Below the pieces are notes generated by a model, which searched no databases, was not told where the DNA came from, and saw only the letters and a program-made list of their open reading frames with translations. Source: an uncultured Draconibacterium sp. (lineage in GTDB: Bacteria; Bacteroidota; Bacteroidia; Bacteroidales; Prolixibacteraceae). Taken from it: DNA of 64,000 nt. This document shows positions 17,037 to 27,700 of this stretch, piece by piece; positions within the stretch are counted from its first letter, which is position 1, and every line of letters starts with the position of its first letter. The position numbers and the translations under genes are program-made. The stretch lies in assembly GCF_963675585.1 (NCBI RefSeq), contig NZ_OY776414.1:1901001-1965000 (forward strand). The letters are read 5' to 3'.

Positions 17037-19007
17037 TTATTTTTTTGTTGATTTGGCTTGTGCTGCCTTTTTAGCCTTTAAAGCTTTTACATAATCGCTG
17101 TACATTTTTCGCCAGCTCCTGCCATTGGAATCGAGATATTGCTCATTTTTGGTTTTGTAAATCTCAAAAATGGCCGAAATCTGTTTCATACTCTTGTAAT
17201 CTACAGCCATTTCGCGTGCTTCCTTTAAATTTGCAAGAATTGTATTTTCCTCCTCCATCGTCATGTCCGGAACAATTTCGCGGTAAGCTTTCATTGTAAA
17301 TGCCACTTTGCCAATGGTGTACATATCAAGCACCTGTTCTACCTGTTCTTCGTTCAGATCGTTTCGAAGCCCATTCATTAAATCTTCGTGTACCGATTTT
17401 GGTTTTGAAGAGCTGGCAATCATTTCAAGATCAAGTTTTGACAGTTCCTTTCCCGTTTGTGGATTAATTCCGGCAGGTACCGATGAGTATGGATGTTCCA
17501 GATCCCATTGTCGAACCGCATACAAATGCGTATAAAGCACCTTCTCAATTCGTGCTTCTTTCTCTGCATCATTTAACGCCAAAGTGGCGGCCCATTTTTT
17601 TGCTTTTTCAGCCGATTCAAGTTTTGCATTAACGTTTTCATCGCGTACTTTATCGAACATCTTTTCAACTTCATCAAAACTACGAATGGCATTGGCAGGC
17701 ATATTTTGGCCGTTTTCACCAAAACTCAGCATTGTTTCCTGAGATTCAATTTGCACTTTCGATTCATCCAGCATGTTTGCATCCAGACCAAAAGTTTTTA
17801 TAAAAAAATCGTAAACACCGTTTCGTTTGTTTATTCCGAACGAATGTCCTTCATCTGGAATATGCACATTTGAAACCTCGTCAGATGCATCGTAAAACCC
17901 ATAAATACGTTTCAGATACGGCAACTCCAGATCAGGCACTGAAGCGGTCCAGTCTTGTCCATCGGAAATTACACACAATGGTTTGGGAGCAAAAGCCGCC
18001 ATCATTTCGGCATTGTTTGTTCCGCCACAAGCCAGGGTTATTGGCATACCGCTTTCGCAAGGGCAACCGCCGTCGAAATGCGACGAAAGGCTTACTGTTG
18101 GACAAGCTGCTGCAAAACGATCATCTAAAATTGATAACAAAACAGTTTGCGCTCCACCACCGGAACCTCCGTTTGCAGCCACTTTTGTTGCATCGATATC
18201 CGGTAAAGTTAGCATATAATCAAGCAGCGTTAATCCGTTCATTATTTGCACAACATGCGCCACAGAAGTTCTGTGAGCCGCTCCGGTAACCTGTAACACC
18301 GATTCACCCCAGCCAAACAGGTCGTAACTTACACAAGTTGCTCCCATGCAGGCAAGTGTTCCAAAACGATATTGTAAGTCGGTGTTGTAACGACCATTGC
18401 CCCAGTGTCCGTTCGGACAAATAATTAAAGGGTGTTTTCCATCTTTTAACGGACGATAAACAGAACCGCAAACGTACAATCCGGGCAAGGTTTCGAGCGA
18501 AAAATTTTGCACTGAATATCCATCGTAATTTCTGGATTCAGAGAAAGTTGGTTTTGCCTTAACCCGTTTTGCAAGTATGGGATCAATTTGCAAAATCTCC
18601 CGCACTTCTTTGCGTAAACATGCTTTTCGCTGGTTCCATTCGGTGGAATCGCTATACAAAGTGTTTAAATAGGCCAGCATCTTTTCCCCGTCAGCCGGAG
18701 TCCTGCGCGGATATTCGTAACTTTTTATTTTATAGAGTTTATCGTTTTGTTTTACAAATTTATAATCGAACAGCGACAGCACATTGGTCAACGATTCTTC
18801 AAGCGAATACGGACGTATCCGAAAATCGGCAAAGGGAACTACTTTTCCGACTGTATCCACATCGTATTTCAGCCTTACTTCAAATTGTGTCCCAATATCC
18901 TGAAGTACTTTTCCCAAAGGTTTCGAGAAATTATCTTCGTATGTTTGCGCCTCAGCAACAAACACGAAAAAAAATAATACAACAAAACATAAAGCCAGTT
19001 TCTTCAT
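17037..19007 (-). CDS. STN-alpha/beta hydrolase-DUF3826 fusion, probable pectin esterase
   Basis: A 656-residue exported protein (signal 1-20) with three parts. Residues about 24-96 look like an STN domain (PLGKVLQDIGTQFEVRLKYD, then YSLEESLTNVLSLFDYKF), normally found in TonB transducers and FecR proteins. Residues about 110-410 are an alpha/beta hydrolase with nucleophile elbow GGSGG (Ser282), a candidate Asp349 and EGHSFG (His388), like acetyl-xylan-esterase-type enzymes. Residues about 465-645 match the separate DUF3826 protein encoded at 27944-28627. Deacylation of pectin is the likely job. The domain union is unusual. It lies 29 residues' worth of bases or less from its neighbours, in a tight gene run. 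Confidence 0.75.
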   Translation of the reverse strand: MKKLALCFVVLFFFVFVAEAQTYEDNFSKPLGKVLQDIGTQFEVRLKYDVDTVGKVVPFADFRIRPYSLEESLTNVLSLFDYKFVKQNDKLYKIKSYEYPRRTPADGEKMLAYLNTLYSDSTEWNQRKACLRKEVREILQIDPILAKRVKAKPTFSESRNYDGYSVQNFSLETLPGLYVCGSVYRPLKDGKHPLIICPNGHWGNGRYNTDLQYRFGTLACMGATCVSYDLFGWGESVLQVTGAAHRTSVAHVVQIMNGLTLLDYMLTLPDIDATKVAANGGSGGGAQTVLLSILDDRFAAACPTVSLSSHFDGGCPCESGMPITLACGGTNNAEMMAAFAPKPLCVISDGQDWTASVPDLELPYLKRIYGFYDASDEVSNVHIPDEGHSFGINKRNGVYDFFIKTFGLDANMLDESKVQIESQETMLSFGENGQNMPANAIRSFDEVEKMFDKVRDENVNAKLESAEKAKKWAATLALNDAEKEARIEKVLYTHLYAVRQWDLEHPYSSVPAGINPQTGKELSKLDLEMIASSSKPKSVHEDLMNGLRNDLNEEQVEQVLDMYTIGKVAFTMKAYREIVPDMTMEEENTILANLKEAREMAVDYKSMKQISAIFEIYKTKNEQYLDSNGRSWRKMYSDYVKALKAKKAAQAKSTKK

Positions 19008-19013
19008 ACTTTT

Positions 19014-22000
19014 TTACTTTACATCGTATTCGCAGACAAGTCTTGTCAATGTTTCAGCTCTTCCAATCTCCTTTCCATCCATAAGCACAACAAGTCCTTT
19101 CCCCCATCCGTATTTCGAGCCATCTTTGTCCCAAATAATGCTTAGCGATTTTCCGTGATATAAAACATTATCCAAACAGAACCAGTCCCACTTGTTTTCC
19201 GGAACGAGCGGATTTACCTCTATTTTATTATCCGATCGCGGACGTAATCCAACCAAACCGGTAATAAGTACATCGTTGAAAGTTGAATGATTGTAATAAC
19301 GGCTGCGTTCCTGATCACCTTTTAGCCAGTAACCGGTTGTTTCGTCAAGGTACTCGCCAATGTACGGCCTACCGCGGTAGTACTGCGATTCAACATAGGT
19401 TTCCAATAAGTCAAAATAGATCGAGTCGTTCACAACATTCTGATCGTAATTATTTAACAGATTTGCCATTCCAACCAAAGTCTGCGATGTTGAAAACGGC
19501 CACACAGCACCGTCCCATTCGCATTTACAGCATCCGTGCGTACGAAATTCAGGATGACGACGTTCAGCAGTGGTTATGCCAAACGGTGCGTTAAATCCTT
19601 CGGTATCTGTTATCTGCTCCCAGGCTTTTTCAAAACCTTTGGCAGGCAAATTAAAATACCAGGGAATAAATCCAATTTGCTCGCGTACCTCTGCAAAACC
19701 ACCTGTTTCTTTTATCGTTTCAAAAAAGTTACTTTCGGTATTCCACAATTTTTCTTCAACTAGATGTTTCAGCGTATCGGCTTTGGCAGCGTATAGTTTT
19801 TCCCATTCCGAATTTCCGGCCAAATCGGCTATTTTTGAGAGAGCAACAGCATTTCCGTACATATAACTGTTAATGGTTGGGCGCTCGTTTTTAACACGAC
19901 GGCCACCGGAAATCTGTTCTTCCATTCCATCTTTTACATCTTCCTGCCAAAACATACCTGTTGGTTTTCTTCGTTCAGCTTCCCACAAACGGTAATCGTT
20001 TTCCAAATCGGGTAGCATGTCCACAACAAAGTTTTTGTCGCCCGAAAGCAGGTAGTAATTGTACACTGCATCTGCGTTCCAGTTGCTGAATTTATGCAGT
20101 TTACTCATGGGTTTTCCCTCGTTACCACGGTACCAAACTTTTAGGTTTTCGGTAAGGTAAACTGAATTATGCAACCAGCGTGATTCGTAAGTGTGATGTC
20201 CCACAGCACAGGCAATCAAATTGTATTTATCGGAGTATGAACGTTGTACTAAAAACTCAGTTATAGCATTTCCAAGCGGCGTTTCTTTTATGTGCTTGCG
20301 CAAGGTCCACCAGCGGTAATAAAACATCTCTTCGAAATTTGCCTGCGGACATTCAAACAAGGGAATATTCTTTTTCATCCACTCCCACGATTCACTATTT
20401 GGAATGGCCTGAATAATATTTTCATCTTCCATTTTGTTGAAATAATCAACGTAATGTTTAAAGTCATCCACTTTTAATACTGACGACTTATTCTCTGCAT
20501 TTATTGTTTTTATACTTTTTATAAAAAAAGAAGCTTCATCAACCGGTTTTCCGGTTTGCGGCACATCGTAATCCTGATCGGTTGGTGTATCGGCATTGGG
20601 AAAACGCCTGCCTTCGCCGGTGCGAAATACAATTTTATCCAGCTCTTGAACCGGAGCAAAAAACAAACGCCGTAACACCTGTTCTCCGTTCATATAAACG
20701 GTGTAAAAACGGTCGGCAGTTGTTGCAACAATACGAATGGTGTATTCAGTATTGTCCACGTAATCGCTCATATTATTTACACGATAACCTGCTTTGTATT
20801 TTATTTTCCCGTCGTTATCAAAAATCAAACGTAAGGCCGGTGTATTTTTACTGTCCTGCAATTCTATCTGCAAAGTACCTTTATTGTTCTGCCCTGTCTT
20901 TATTGTAAATTCAACATCGGCAGTTTTGCCTGCAGGAAACAAACGAGTTGCTTTCGCATAATCAAATTCATCTTTGTCATTTAAAGCCAGCCATTTTTCG
21001 TTGCCCGTTTTTTCAATTTTCACAGGTGCCCAAACCGGACTGTAAATATTCCAGCTGTCCAGTTCCTGTCCCTCTTTCATTGCCGAAAATACCTCATCAA
21101 CCTGTTGTACTTCTTTGTCCTGAATTGGCACTTTAATACGCGAAATCCACATGTCTTCTTTGTTTACACTGTACGAAACCCACAGGTTTTTATCGGCAGG
21201 AATTCCATTTCCTTCCACAATTCCGCGAACGTATTGCGGACCATACGATTTGTAATTTCCGCCGTAACGCATGGTTGTAATTTCGCCATTTACAAGCAAC
21301 AGTTTATCGTATTCGTAACCGTTACTACTTACCGAAAGTGCCAGTGGCCAGCGAAATTCTGAAGGATTATATACGGTAACATATTTGCCGTCGGAAGTAG
21401 CTTGTCCCCAAATTTTTGCATTTGCATTTACAAAACCCGGCGCCCGAAGCGGAGTTGTCCAGGTTTTTCCCTCATCGGAACTGGTAGCAGTTAACGCATG
21501 TTTCCAAAGTCCAACCACATTTCCATCGGGAGCATGATAAAAACTAAAGGCTTTGTATTGTTCTTTTATCGGAATGAGTGGATCGTCACGATCGGCCTCC
21601 TCCACCCATTGTTGCATCATTAAAGGTTTCGACAACAATTCGTCGCAAGCTGCAACAAAACCTTTGTCTTTGCTTTTCTGATAAAACGGGAACGAAGTAT
21701 TTTTTTTGTCCCAGCCGTGGTTGTAGCGAATAAAATAAATGGGGCCAAAAGTGCCGTCCTTGTATATTTCGCGCACAACCCGTCCAATTCCATTTCCATC
21801 GTTCGGGCTGTCTTTTTTATTTAATGAAATACCGTAATACGCCAAACTCAGCAGTCGGTTGTCAGACGAAACATAAAAGCCCATTCTCTGATGCATGACT
21901 GCGATCAGGTCTTTTGCTACATCGTCCACGTCCTCTTTTGTTGTGCCGTCGGGTATCTGGTATTCAGGAAAAATGGTCACCGGCTTCGTCCAGTTGTATC

Positions 22001-22334
22001 CATCGTCAGATGTTAAAAGCATGGTACGTCCGGGAGGAATGTGCTCACCCACCGGATCGTTCAGGTAATGGTAATAAAACCTGTTGTTCCAATAGGCCAG
22101 ATTTGGTGCATGGTTGTAAGTCCATCCCAAACCATCAGCCGTTTCGGGCAGCTCGCGGTTGGCACGCATAACCTGAATATTATGTACTCCTAATGCAGGG
22201 CTCAGCTGTCCGTGATGATAATCCACGTTTGACTGAGTCGCTCCCACATAATGAACTGTATCTTGCGCATTTATATTCCCCGAAATGAATACAAATAAAA
22301 TTACAACTGAAATATGTACAAATCGTTTTATCAT
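19014..22334 (-). CDS. Multidomain BNR propeller plus six-hairpin glycosidase-like protein
   Basis: An 1106-residue exported protein (signal about 1-23). Residues about 45-400 form a BNR-type propeller with Asp-boxes at 108-115 (TSDDGYNW) and 285-292 (SSDEGKTW). Residues about 420-620 look like a beta-sandwich domain. Residues about 660-1060 look like an (alpha/alpha)6 toroid of the MGH1/GH63-like type (NERPTINSYMYGNAVALSKIADLAG, CEWDGAVWPFSTSQTLVG, YNHSTFNDVLITGLVGLRP). Two potential catalytic modules in one chain suggest a bifunctional enzyme for a branched pectic side chain. I cannot assign a CAZy family. It overlaps the next upstream gene by 4 bases, so the two are probably translationally coupled. 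Confidence 0.7.
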   Translation of the reverse strand: MIKRFVHISVVILFVFISGNINAQDTVHYVGATQSNVDYHHGQLSPALGVHNIQVMRANRELPETADGLGWTYNHAPNLAYWNNRFYYHYLNDPVGEHIPPGRTMLLTSDDGYNWTKPVTIFPEYQIPDGTTKEDVDDVAKDLIAVMHQRMGFYVSSDNRLLSLAYYGISLNKKDSPNDGNGIGRVVREIYKDGTFGPIYFIRYNHGWDKKNTSFPFYQKSKDKGFVAACDELLSKPLMMQQWVEEADRDDPLIPIKEQYKAFSFYHAPDGNVVGLWKHALTATSSDEGKTWTTPLRAPGFVNANAKIWGQATSDGKYVTVYNPSEFRWPLALSVSSNGYEYDKLLLVNGEITTMRYGGNYKSYGPQYVRGIVEGNGIPADKNLWVSYSVNKEDMWISRIKVPIQDKEVQQVDEVFSAMKEGQELDSWNIYSPVWAPVKIEKTGNEKWLALNDKDEFDYAKATRLFPAGKTADVEFTIKTGQNNKGTLQIELQDSKNTPALRLIFDNDGKIKYKAGYRVNNMSDYVDNTEYTIRIVATTADRFYTVYMNGEQVLRRLFFAPVQELDKIVFRTGEGRRFPNADTPTDQDYDVPQTGKPVDEASFFIKSIKTINAENKSSVLKVDDFKHYVDYFNKMEDENIIQAIPNSESWEWMKKNIPLFECPQANFEEMFYYRWWTLRKHIKETPLGNAITEFLVQRSYSDKYNLIACAVGHHTYESRWLHNSVYLTENLKVWYRGNEGKPMSKLHKFSNWNADAVYNYYLLSGDKNFVVDMLPDLENDYRLWEAERRKPTGMFWQEDVKDGMEEQISGGRRVKNERPTINSYMYGNAVALSKIADLAGNSEWEKLYAAKADTLKHLVEEKLWNTESNFFETIKETGGFAEVREQIGFIPWYFNLPAKGFEKAWEQITDTEGFNAPFGITTAERRHPEFRTHGCCKCEWDGAVWPFSTSQTLVGMANLLNNYDQNVVNDSIYFDLLETYVESQYYRGRPYIGEYLDETTGYWLKGDQERSRYYNHSTFNDVLITGLVGLRPRSDNKIEVNPLVPENKWDWFCLDNVLYHGKSLSIIWDKDGSKYGWGKGLVVLMDGKEIGRAETLTRLVCEYDVK

Positions 22335-23269
22335 TGCTTCGCCTTTCTCTCTTCTGATTTCTGAATAATATTGTCCAGAATACCTTGATTTGTTTTAAAA
22401 ATTGTACCGTGTTTGTGTCCTTCCGGCAGATGTACTTTACTCGAAATATCAGTAAATGTTTTAAAGTCTGATGTTTCAACAGCATCGTATGTTTTTTTAC
22501 GATATGCGTCAAAAAATATTAGCCATTTATTCTCCAGTCTCAAAACCGTTGGGCCTTCCGTAAAGTTATCTGTAAAGGGTTCCGATATATTTTCCCATGG
22601 GCCAAGCGGAGTTTTACCGAAGGCCACTTTTATATTTCGTTCCGGACGTGTATTGTCTTTCAAAACCAATACATAATCTCCTTTAGCACGTTTTACTATG
22701 ACACAATCAATTACACTAAAACCGGGATCAAGAAATAATTTCGTATCAGAAAAGGTCTCAAAATCTTTGGTAGTTGTGTAATACATCCTGTGATTGTTTC
22801 TCTCTTCTTCCATTCCCTTTTCAAATAAAAATGGGATGGTTGAAGCCCAAATTATAATGTATTCGTCCTGTTCATCGTCGTAAAAAAGTTCGGGTGCCCA
22901 AACGTTTACCGTAGAAGTATCAAAATCCATTACAGAAACAAACTGCTGTTCCGACCAGTTTACGAGGTCGGTTGAGCTGGCATAACCAAATCCCAAATCG
23001 CCTCGCCACGAAGAAGTCCAAACCATATGAAATGTTCCGTCGGGTCCTTTCACAACCGAAGGATCGCGCATTACTTTCTGCTCACCAATTTCGGGTTTTA
23101 ACCACGAACCACCCAAGTCTTCCCAGTTGTAACCGTCGTAACTGTATGCCAAATACAAACCTTCGTCTGCCGGTTCACGAAAGGTGCTGAACATGTACAC
23201 TTCCTTTTCCTGTTTGCACGAAACAAAAAGTAGAATTACAACCAATGCCAGTAATGATCTCAACTTCAT
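22331..23269 (-). CDS. GH43-like five-bladed propeller lipoprotein
   Basis: A 312-residue lipoprotein. The start chosen is ATG at 23267-23269, which gives MKLRSLLALVVILLFVSC, a perfect lipoprotein signal. The longer frame to 23353 would translate a dispersed repeat and bury that signal. GH43/clan-F-like features are MRDPSVV near the start, VNVWAPELFYD, IDCVIVK and EGPTVLRL, spaced as in five-bladed propeller glycosidases with three acidic catalytic residues. Family members remove arabinofuranose, xylose or galactose from side chains. It ends by overlapping the start of the 1106-residue gene by 4 bases. Confidence 0.7.
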   Translation of the reverse strand: MKLRSLLALVVILLFVSCKQEKEVYMFSTFREPADEGLYLAYSYDGYNWEDLGGSWLKPEIGEQKVMRDPSVVKGPDGTFHMVWTSSWRGDLGFGYASSTDLVNWSEQQFVSVMDFDTSTVNVWAPELFYDDEQDEYIIIWASTIPFLFEKGMEEERNNHRMYYTTTKDFETFSDTKLFLDPGFSVIDCVIVKRAKGDYVLVLKDNTRPERNIKVAFGKTPLGPWENISEPFTDNFTEGPTVLRLENKWLIFFDAYRKKTYDAVETSDFKTFTDISSKVHLPEGHKHGTIFKTNQGILDNIIQKSEERKAKQ

Positions 23270-23295
23270 TTGTTTATGTTTTAGTCTTTTTTTCG

Positions 23296-23340
23296 TTGTC
23301 ATTTCGAAGGAGGAATCCCGAGTATTCGGGAAGAAATCTG
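23296..23340. repeat. Dispersed short repeat (TTGTCATTTCGA...GGAATC type), copy 1
   Basis: The stretch begins TTGTCATTTCGAAGGAGGAA and contains a small hairpin CCCGA/TCGGG (317-330) followed by GAAATCTG. A related copy in opposite orientation is at 60739-60794. Such intergenic palindromic pieces are common in Bacteroidota genomes. It fills most of the gap between the GH43-like and GH140-like genes. Confidence 0.5.
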
Positions 23341-23395
23341 TTTTGTTTGACACAGTTTTCTCCGCATCTTATCGAAAGGACACTTTAATTGTTTA

Positions 23396-24793
23396 TTACT
23401 TCACCGAATCAAGAACCAATACCCAGTCGTTACCGTCTTCAATTTCTCCGGGAGGATCGAAGTTTTGTGTTCCGTTATTTTCGTATTCTCCAATTTCGGT
23501 AATTTCGCCGTTGCGCGGATTAAACCAGGACGCTGTAACTTTTTCTCCTGAAATTTTTCCCATGGAAATTTTCATTTCACGGCCATTGTAGGTATAAATC
23601 AGTGCAAAATCATTGCCCCGTGTTGCAACCTGGTAATCGTATTTTTCGCCTTGGCCATCTGCAATCAACGACTGATCGGGCACTCTATCCAAATAAGGTT
23701 TGGAAAGAATCAGGTCTTTCAGGAAATGCATTTGAGTGGCACCCGGCATATCAAGGGCTTCTGTCCAGTACTCGCGTGCTCCGTAGGCTGCGTTTTTATC
23801 TTCCGGCTTGTGCATTTGCATAACCGCACTGTTTCCGTAGGTAAAACCAAAAGCACCTGCAAATACCGACCAGTAAGCATATCTGCGTAAATCAGCATCG
23901 TTCCAAAATGGTTCAGCAGGATCGTGTAATCCCTGTGGAATTCCTTCATACGATGGCTCTCCGTCAATTGTTGGTTTTTGAGGGATCATTTTGTAATCAT
24001 CCTGAACGTATTTGTAATTGTCTTGACCATACCCATTTTCAGTGTCATCCTGATCGTATCGACGATGACCCGACTGAAACATGTTAAAATCGAGCCAGTC
24101 GGCATCGTGAAACCACAACGATGATTGTTTTCTACCAAACGGATGAAATGTTTCCAAATGATTTGTTGCATAACGGTGTATGTTTTCGCCGATTATATTC
24201 CAGGTATCCGTAGAATCGCTTCCCATTGTATCGCCACCATTCAACCATATAATATTTGATTTTCCGGCATAACGTTTGGCCAAAAAAGTAGAATATTTAT
24301 CTGCCTGCTCGCGGCTTACATCGCCGGCTTTAACATTTGTTCCCCAAACCGGAACCAAAGCCATGTACAAACCTCTTTTTTCAGCCTCATCAACAATAAA
24401 ATCTGCATGATCCCAGAAATCATAGGCTTCTGCATCGTCAAAATTATTTCCTTCGGTAACTGCCGGCTGTGATACATCTCCTTGTACAAGTGCCGAATCA
24501 CCATAAATATTCGATACGTTTAAGCTGTGAACCACCATTACCTGAATGACGTTAAATCCCTTTTCAACACGGTTATCCAGGTATTTTATGGCCTCTTCCC
24601 TGTCTAATTTTGAGAAAAGCAACCAGCCGGTATCTCCTAACCAAAAGAAAGGATTTCCCTCTTCATCCAAAAGGAAACGTTTATTTTCTGAAACTTTCAG
24701 CAATGGTAATTTCTGCTGCTCAGCTTCTTTTTTTACCGGTTGTGCACATCCAAACAACACTACCAACACTAATAAAACAATTCGAATCTTCAT
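23396..24793 (-). CDS. GH140-like apiosidase lipoprotein
   Basis: A 465-residue lipoprotein (lipobox VLFGC). It matches the DUF4038/GH140 pattern: NPFFWLGDTGWLLFSKLDRE (48-67), NVIQVMVVHS, LVPVWGTN, IIWLNGGD with Asp188, and PTIDGEPSYEG with Glu279, the two positions expected for acid/base and nucleophile. The C-terminal 90 residues form the beta-sandwich of the collagen-binding-like type usual in this family. The founding GH140 enzyme (BT1012) cleaves apiose-galacturonic acid linkages at the base of RG-II side chains. Product apiose would feed the isomerase-kinase-transketolase operon at 59210-64000. Confidence 0.82.
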   Translation of the reverse strand: MKIRIVLLVLVVLFGCAQPVKKEAEQQKLPLLKVSENKRFLLDEEGNPFFWLGDTGWLLFSKLDREEAIKYLDNRVEKGFNVIQVMVVHSLNVSNIYGDSALVQGDVSQPAVTEGNNFDDAEAYDFWDHADFIVDEAEKRGLYMALVPVWGTNVKAGDVSREQADKYSTFLAKRYAGKSNIIWLNGGDTMGSDSTDTWNIIGENIHRYATNHLETFHPFGRKQSSLWFHDADWLDFNMFQSGHRRYDQDDTENGYGQDNYKYVQDDYKMIPQKPTIDGEPSYEGIPQGLHDPAEPFWNDADLRRYAYWSVFAGAFGFTYGNSAVMQMHKPEDKNAAYGAREYWTEALDMPGATQMHFLKDLILSKPYLDRVPDQSLIADGQGEKYDYQVATRGNDFALIYTYNGREMKISMGKISGEKVTASWFNPRNGEITEIGEYENNGTQNFDPPGEIEDGNDWVLVLDSVK

Positions 24794-24796
24794 ATT

Positions 24797-27700
24797 TTAT
24801 TTCTTTTTTATCCAGATAATTATTTTTTCCGAAGCAGGCAGTTTCAATTCAAGTTCTTTACCACCGTCAACTTCCTCTTTTTCGCTTAGCAGCTCGCCGT
24901 TTAATGGTTTCAGGTAGCGAACCTCGTATTTTCCACTGTACTTTTTAAGGTCAACTGAAATACTTTGTTTTTGCGATGCAAACAAAATCATCCCCTCATT
25001 TTCGTTTTGCAGGCCAACAAGTTTGCTGTCGCCGGTTGAAAAGGGGTGCATATAAATTGCTGCCTTTAAGAACTCTTTATTTGTTTTTTGAGGCAAAACC
25101 GGCAAAGAACCGCCTGCCATAAAAATTGCCCAACCGTAGTCGGTATAATGTCCTTCGGAATGAATCACAACTTTATCCGGAAATTTTGTACGGTATTCAG
25201 AAACTCCTCTGTACACACTGTCGAACGATCGTTTTCCGGGTTTAATTTTGCGTGCATGCTGCCGCGGTGCCAGGTTTTTTCCGCCTTCGGGAGCATAAAC
25301 GGTTCCATTTGCACGATAGGCCCAATACCTGATATCGATTATATCAACTAATTTGGAACGAACATTATCCGCTAAAATGGCATCCTGCACATCTTTTGTA
25401 GTGCTAAGTGCTACCAACACATTATTACCGGTCTCCTGCTCCCACTCCGAAATTACGTCGAGCCAAAATTCAACAAAATGCAAGGGCCCTGTATACTCGG
25501 CACTAAGCGATTGAATTACATTTGAATGCCCTTTAAAATTATCCAAACATTGACGGATGTACATCCGATGCAATTCTCTTCGAATAGGGTGTGTTATGTC
25601 GTAAAATTGTTCGGCTACATAAATTCGTTTATCGCCTGCGTATGGCGGTGGTTCGGGAAAACCGGTATCGTTAATATTGTTTGCAGGTCGCCAGGGCGAA
25701 TCTGTCCAATGTGCTCCGGCCTCTAAAATATTGTGCTGAAAATAGTTCTGATGAATTAAAATCTTTCCTTTTTCTTCTGCCAGATCTGCAAATTCTTTCA
25801 AACGGTTCCAGTAAAACGGATTGTATTTTGTAAGGTCGTATTTACTTAATTTGTCCCAGGCCTCGCCCTGCCCGCTTCGTGAAAAAGGTTGCTCGTAAAA
25901 AGGAGCCCACGACTCACTATCGAAGCGTTTTACCCGTTCATGATCGTCGCGGCGACGGTCGTACCAAAGCCCGTAATTGTGATGAATTGCAACACTGTTT
26001 CGTTCAACCATTTGGTCAACGACCTGCTGCAGGTCGTCGGTGTACCCTTTGCCAACACGGCCGGGCACGTATCGTGTTATGGCCGGTCTCGCCTTTTCTG
26101 CAGCAAAAGGACGTGGATTACCCCTCCACCATGGAACATCGAGTCTAAAGCCTTTCAGAATATTTTCGCCTTGCACCAACCAGCCGTTATCAATGGAAAC
26201 CGGTGTAACAATTGGTTTTAGATTTTCAGTATTAATCTTCACATCAGAAATCGACACAGCATTTTGAGTGCTAAGTGAAATTGGATTTTTTTGCGTGGCA
26301 GACCGAATAAGATCGGTAAGTTGAAGTGGGGAAACAAAAGATTTAGCAGTTAATTCTCTGGCTTGCTCGATTGTTGGACTGCTGGTAGATTCACCTTCGA
26401 AAGGTAAAATTTCGTTTTGAAATGCACTCATATTTTTTCCGGTGCGTGCTGCCAGCTGAGCAAAGAATAAGCTGCGTGGTTTTATGTGACTGTTTTCTTC
26501 GTGCCAAATTCCGGTACCTGCAAATTGCGACCATGCACCATACGCGTAATTTTGTGCTGTTGGCGGAGCATAACATTCAATCCTTCCGGCAGAACATTGC
26601 CAAAACATTGAATTGGCGGCGGTCCACCCCGCACCTTGTCCGTCCTGTCCCCGGTTTTTAAAGCTCAGGGCTTGTCCGTCGGCTGTTACAATGTCAAACA
26701 ATACTCCTGTTGCCCAACTGTCAATTGCACCACTAAAACTGCTTGCATTTACCGATTCGCACTGAACAAATGCATTTGGCCCGGCGGCACAAAAACCTGT
26801 TGCAAAATCGTGCACACCATTTTCGGCATAACAACGCAAAAACAGCGTTTGCTGCCCCATTGTAAAAAATGTATTCCTGCGCTGACCGGCAATTTCGGAT
26901 ATCGGCTCAGTTGAAATACAATCTTCCACAGTAATACGGCTGCCACTTTCGTAAATGGCCACCGCTGAACCTGCAAAATGGCGAAACTGAACCTGGCGTA
27001 CCCAGGCATCCTTGCAGTTTTCCATCGTAATGGCAAACCAGCAATGATTTTCATCTTTCGGATTAGAATTATCGTATTCCGATTCCAGAGTAAGGTTTTC
27101 AATTCCAATATTTGAAATTCGACCTGGCCATGTTACCGAAGTGATTTTACCACTTCCGTATTTTTCTTCCATTGAAGCAGTTAACGGTGCATTCAGGATG
27201 ATTGTGTTTCCTTTTACCTGAGCGATTTCTCTTTCCCAAACAATATCGCGTTGTCCGGGTTTCCATCCCAGCCAACCTGTTTCTCCGCCAAAATCGTTCA
27301 TTCTAAGTTTGTCAATCCATGCTTTTGTCGATGGCCTGCGAATAAAAACAGATTCTCCTGCGTGAAAATCATTTCCGTTATCCACTTTTAACTCATATGA
27401 ATTTACCGGAACGTATGAATTTAAAATAGCCGTTGAATGTTTCGTTCTAAAATCTTTTGTACCAAGCACCCGAATGAGAGTTTCCCTGTTAACGCCTGCA
27501 GCTTTTAAGATGGTTTTTTCGCCACTTCCCCGAAGTACAATACCGGAAGCAGTAATTTTTAAACGACCGGCAAGCGAATACACCCCGTCTTTTAAAAGAA
27601 CTGCGCCACGAAATCCATCCGGATTAAGCGGTAAACCAGCCACATAGTTGATGGCGTTTTGAATATCCTGTGTTGCATCTGAACTCCTGTATTCAACAAC

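Noticed and set aside
23270-23353. Longer start for the GH43-like gene
   Set aside because: It would translate the dispersed repeat and hide a perfect lipoprotein signal that begins at 23269.
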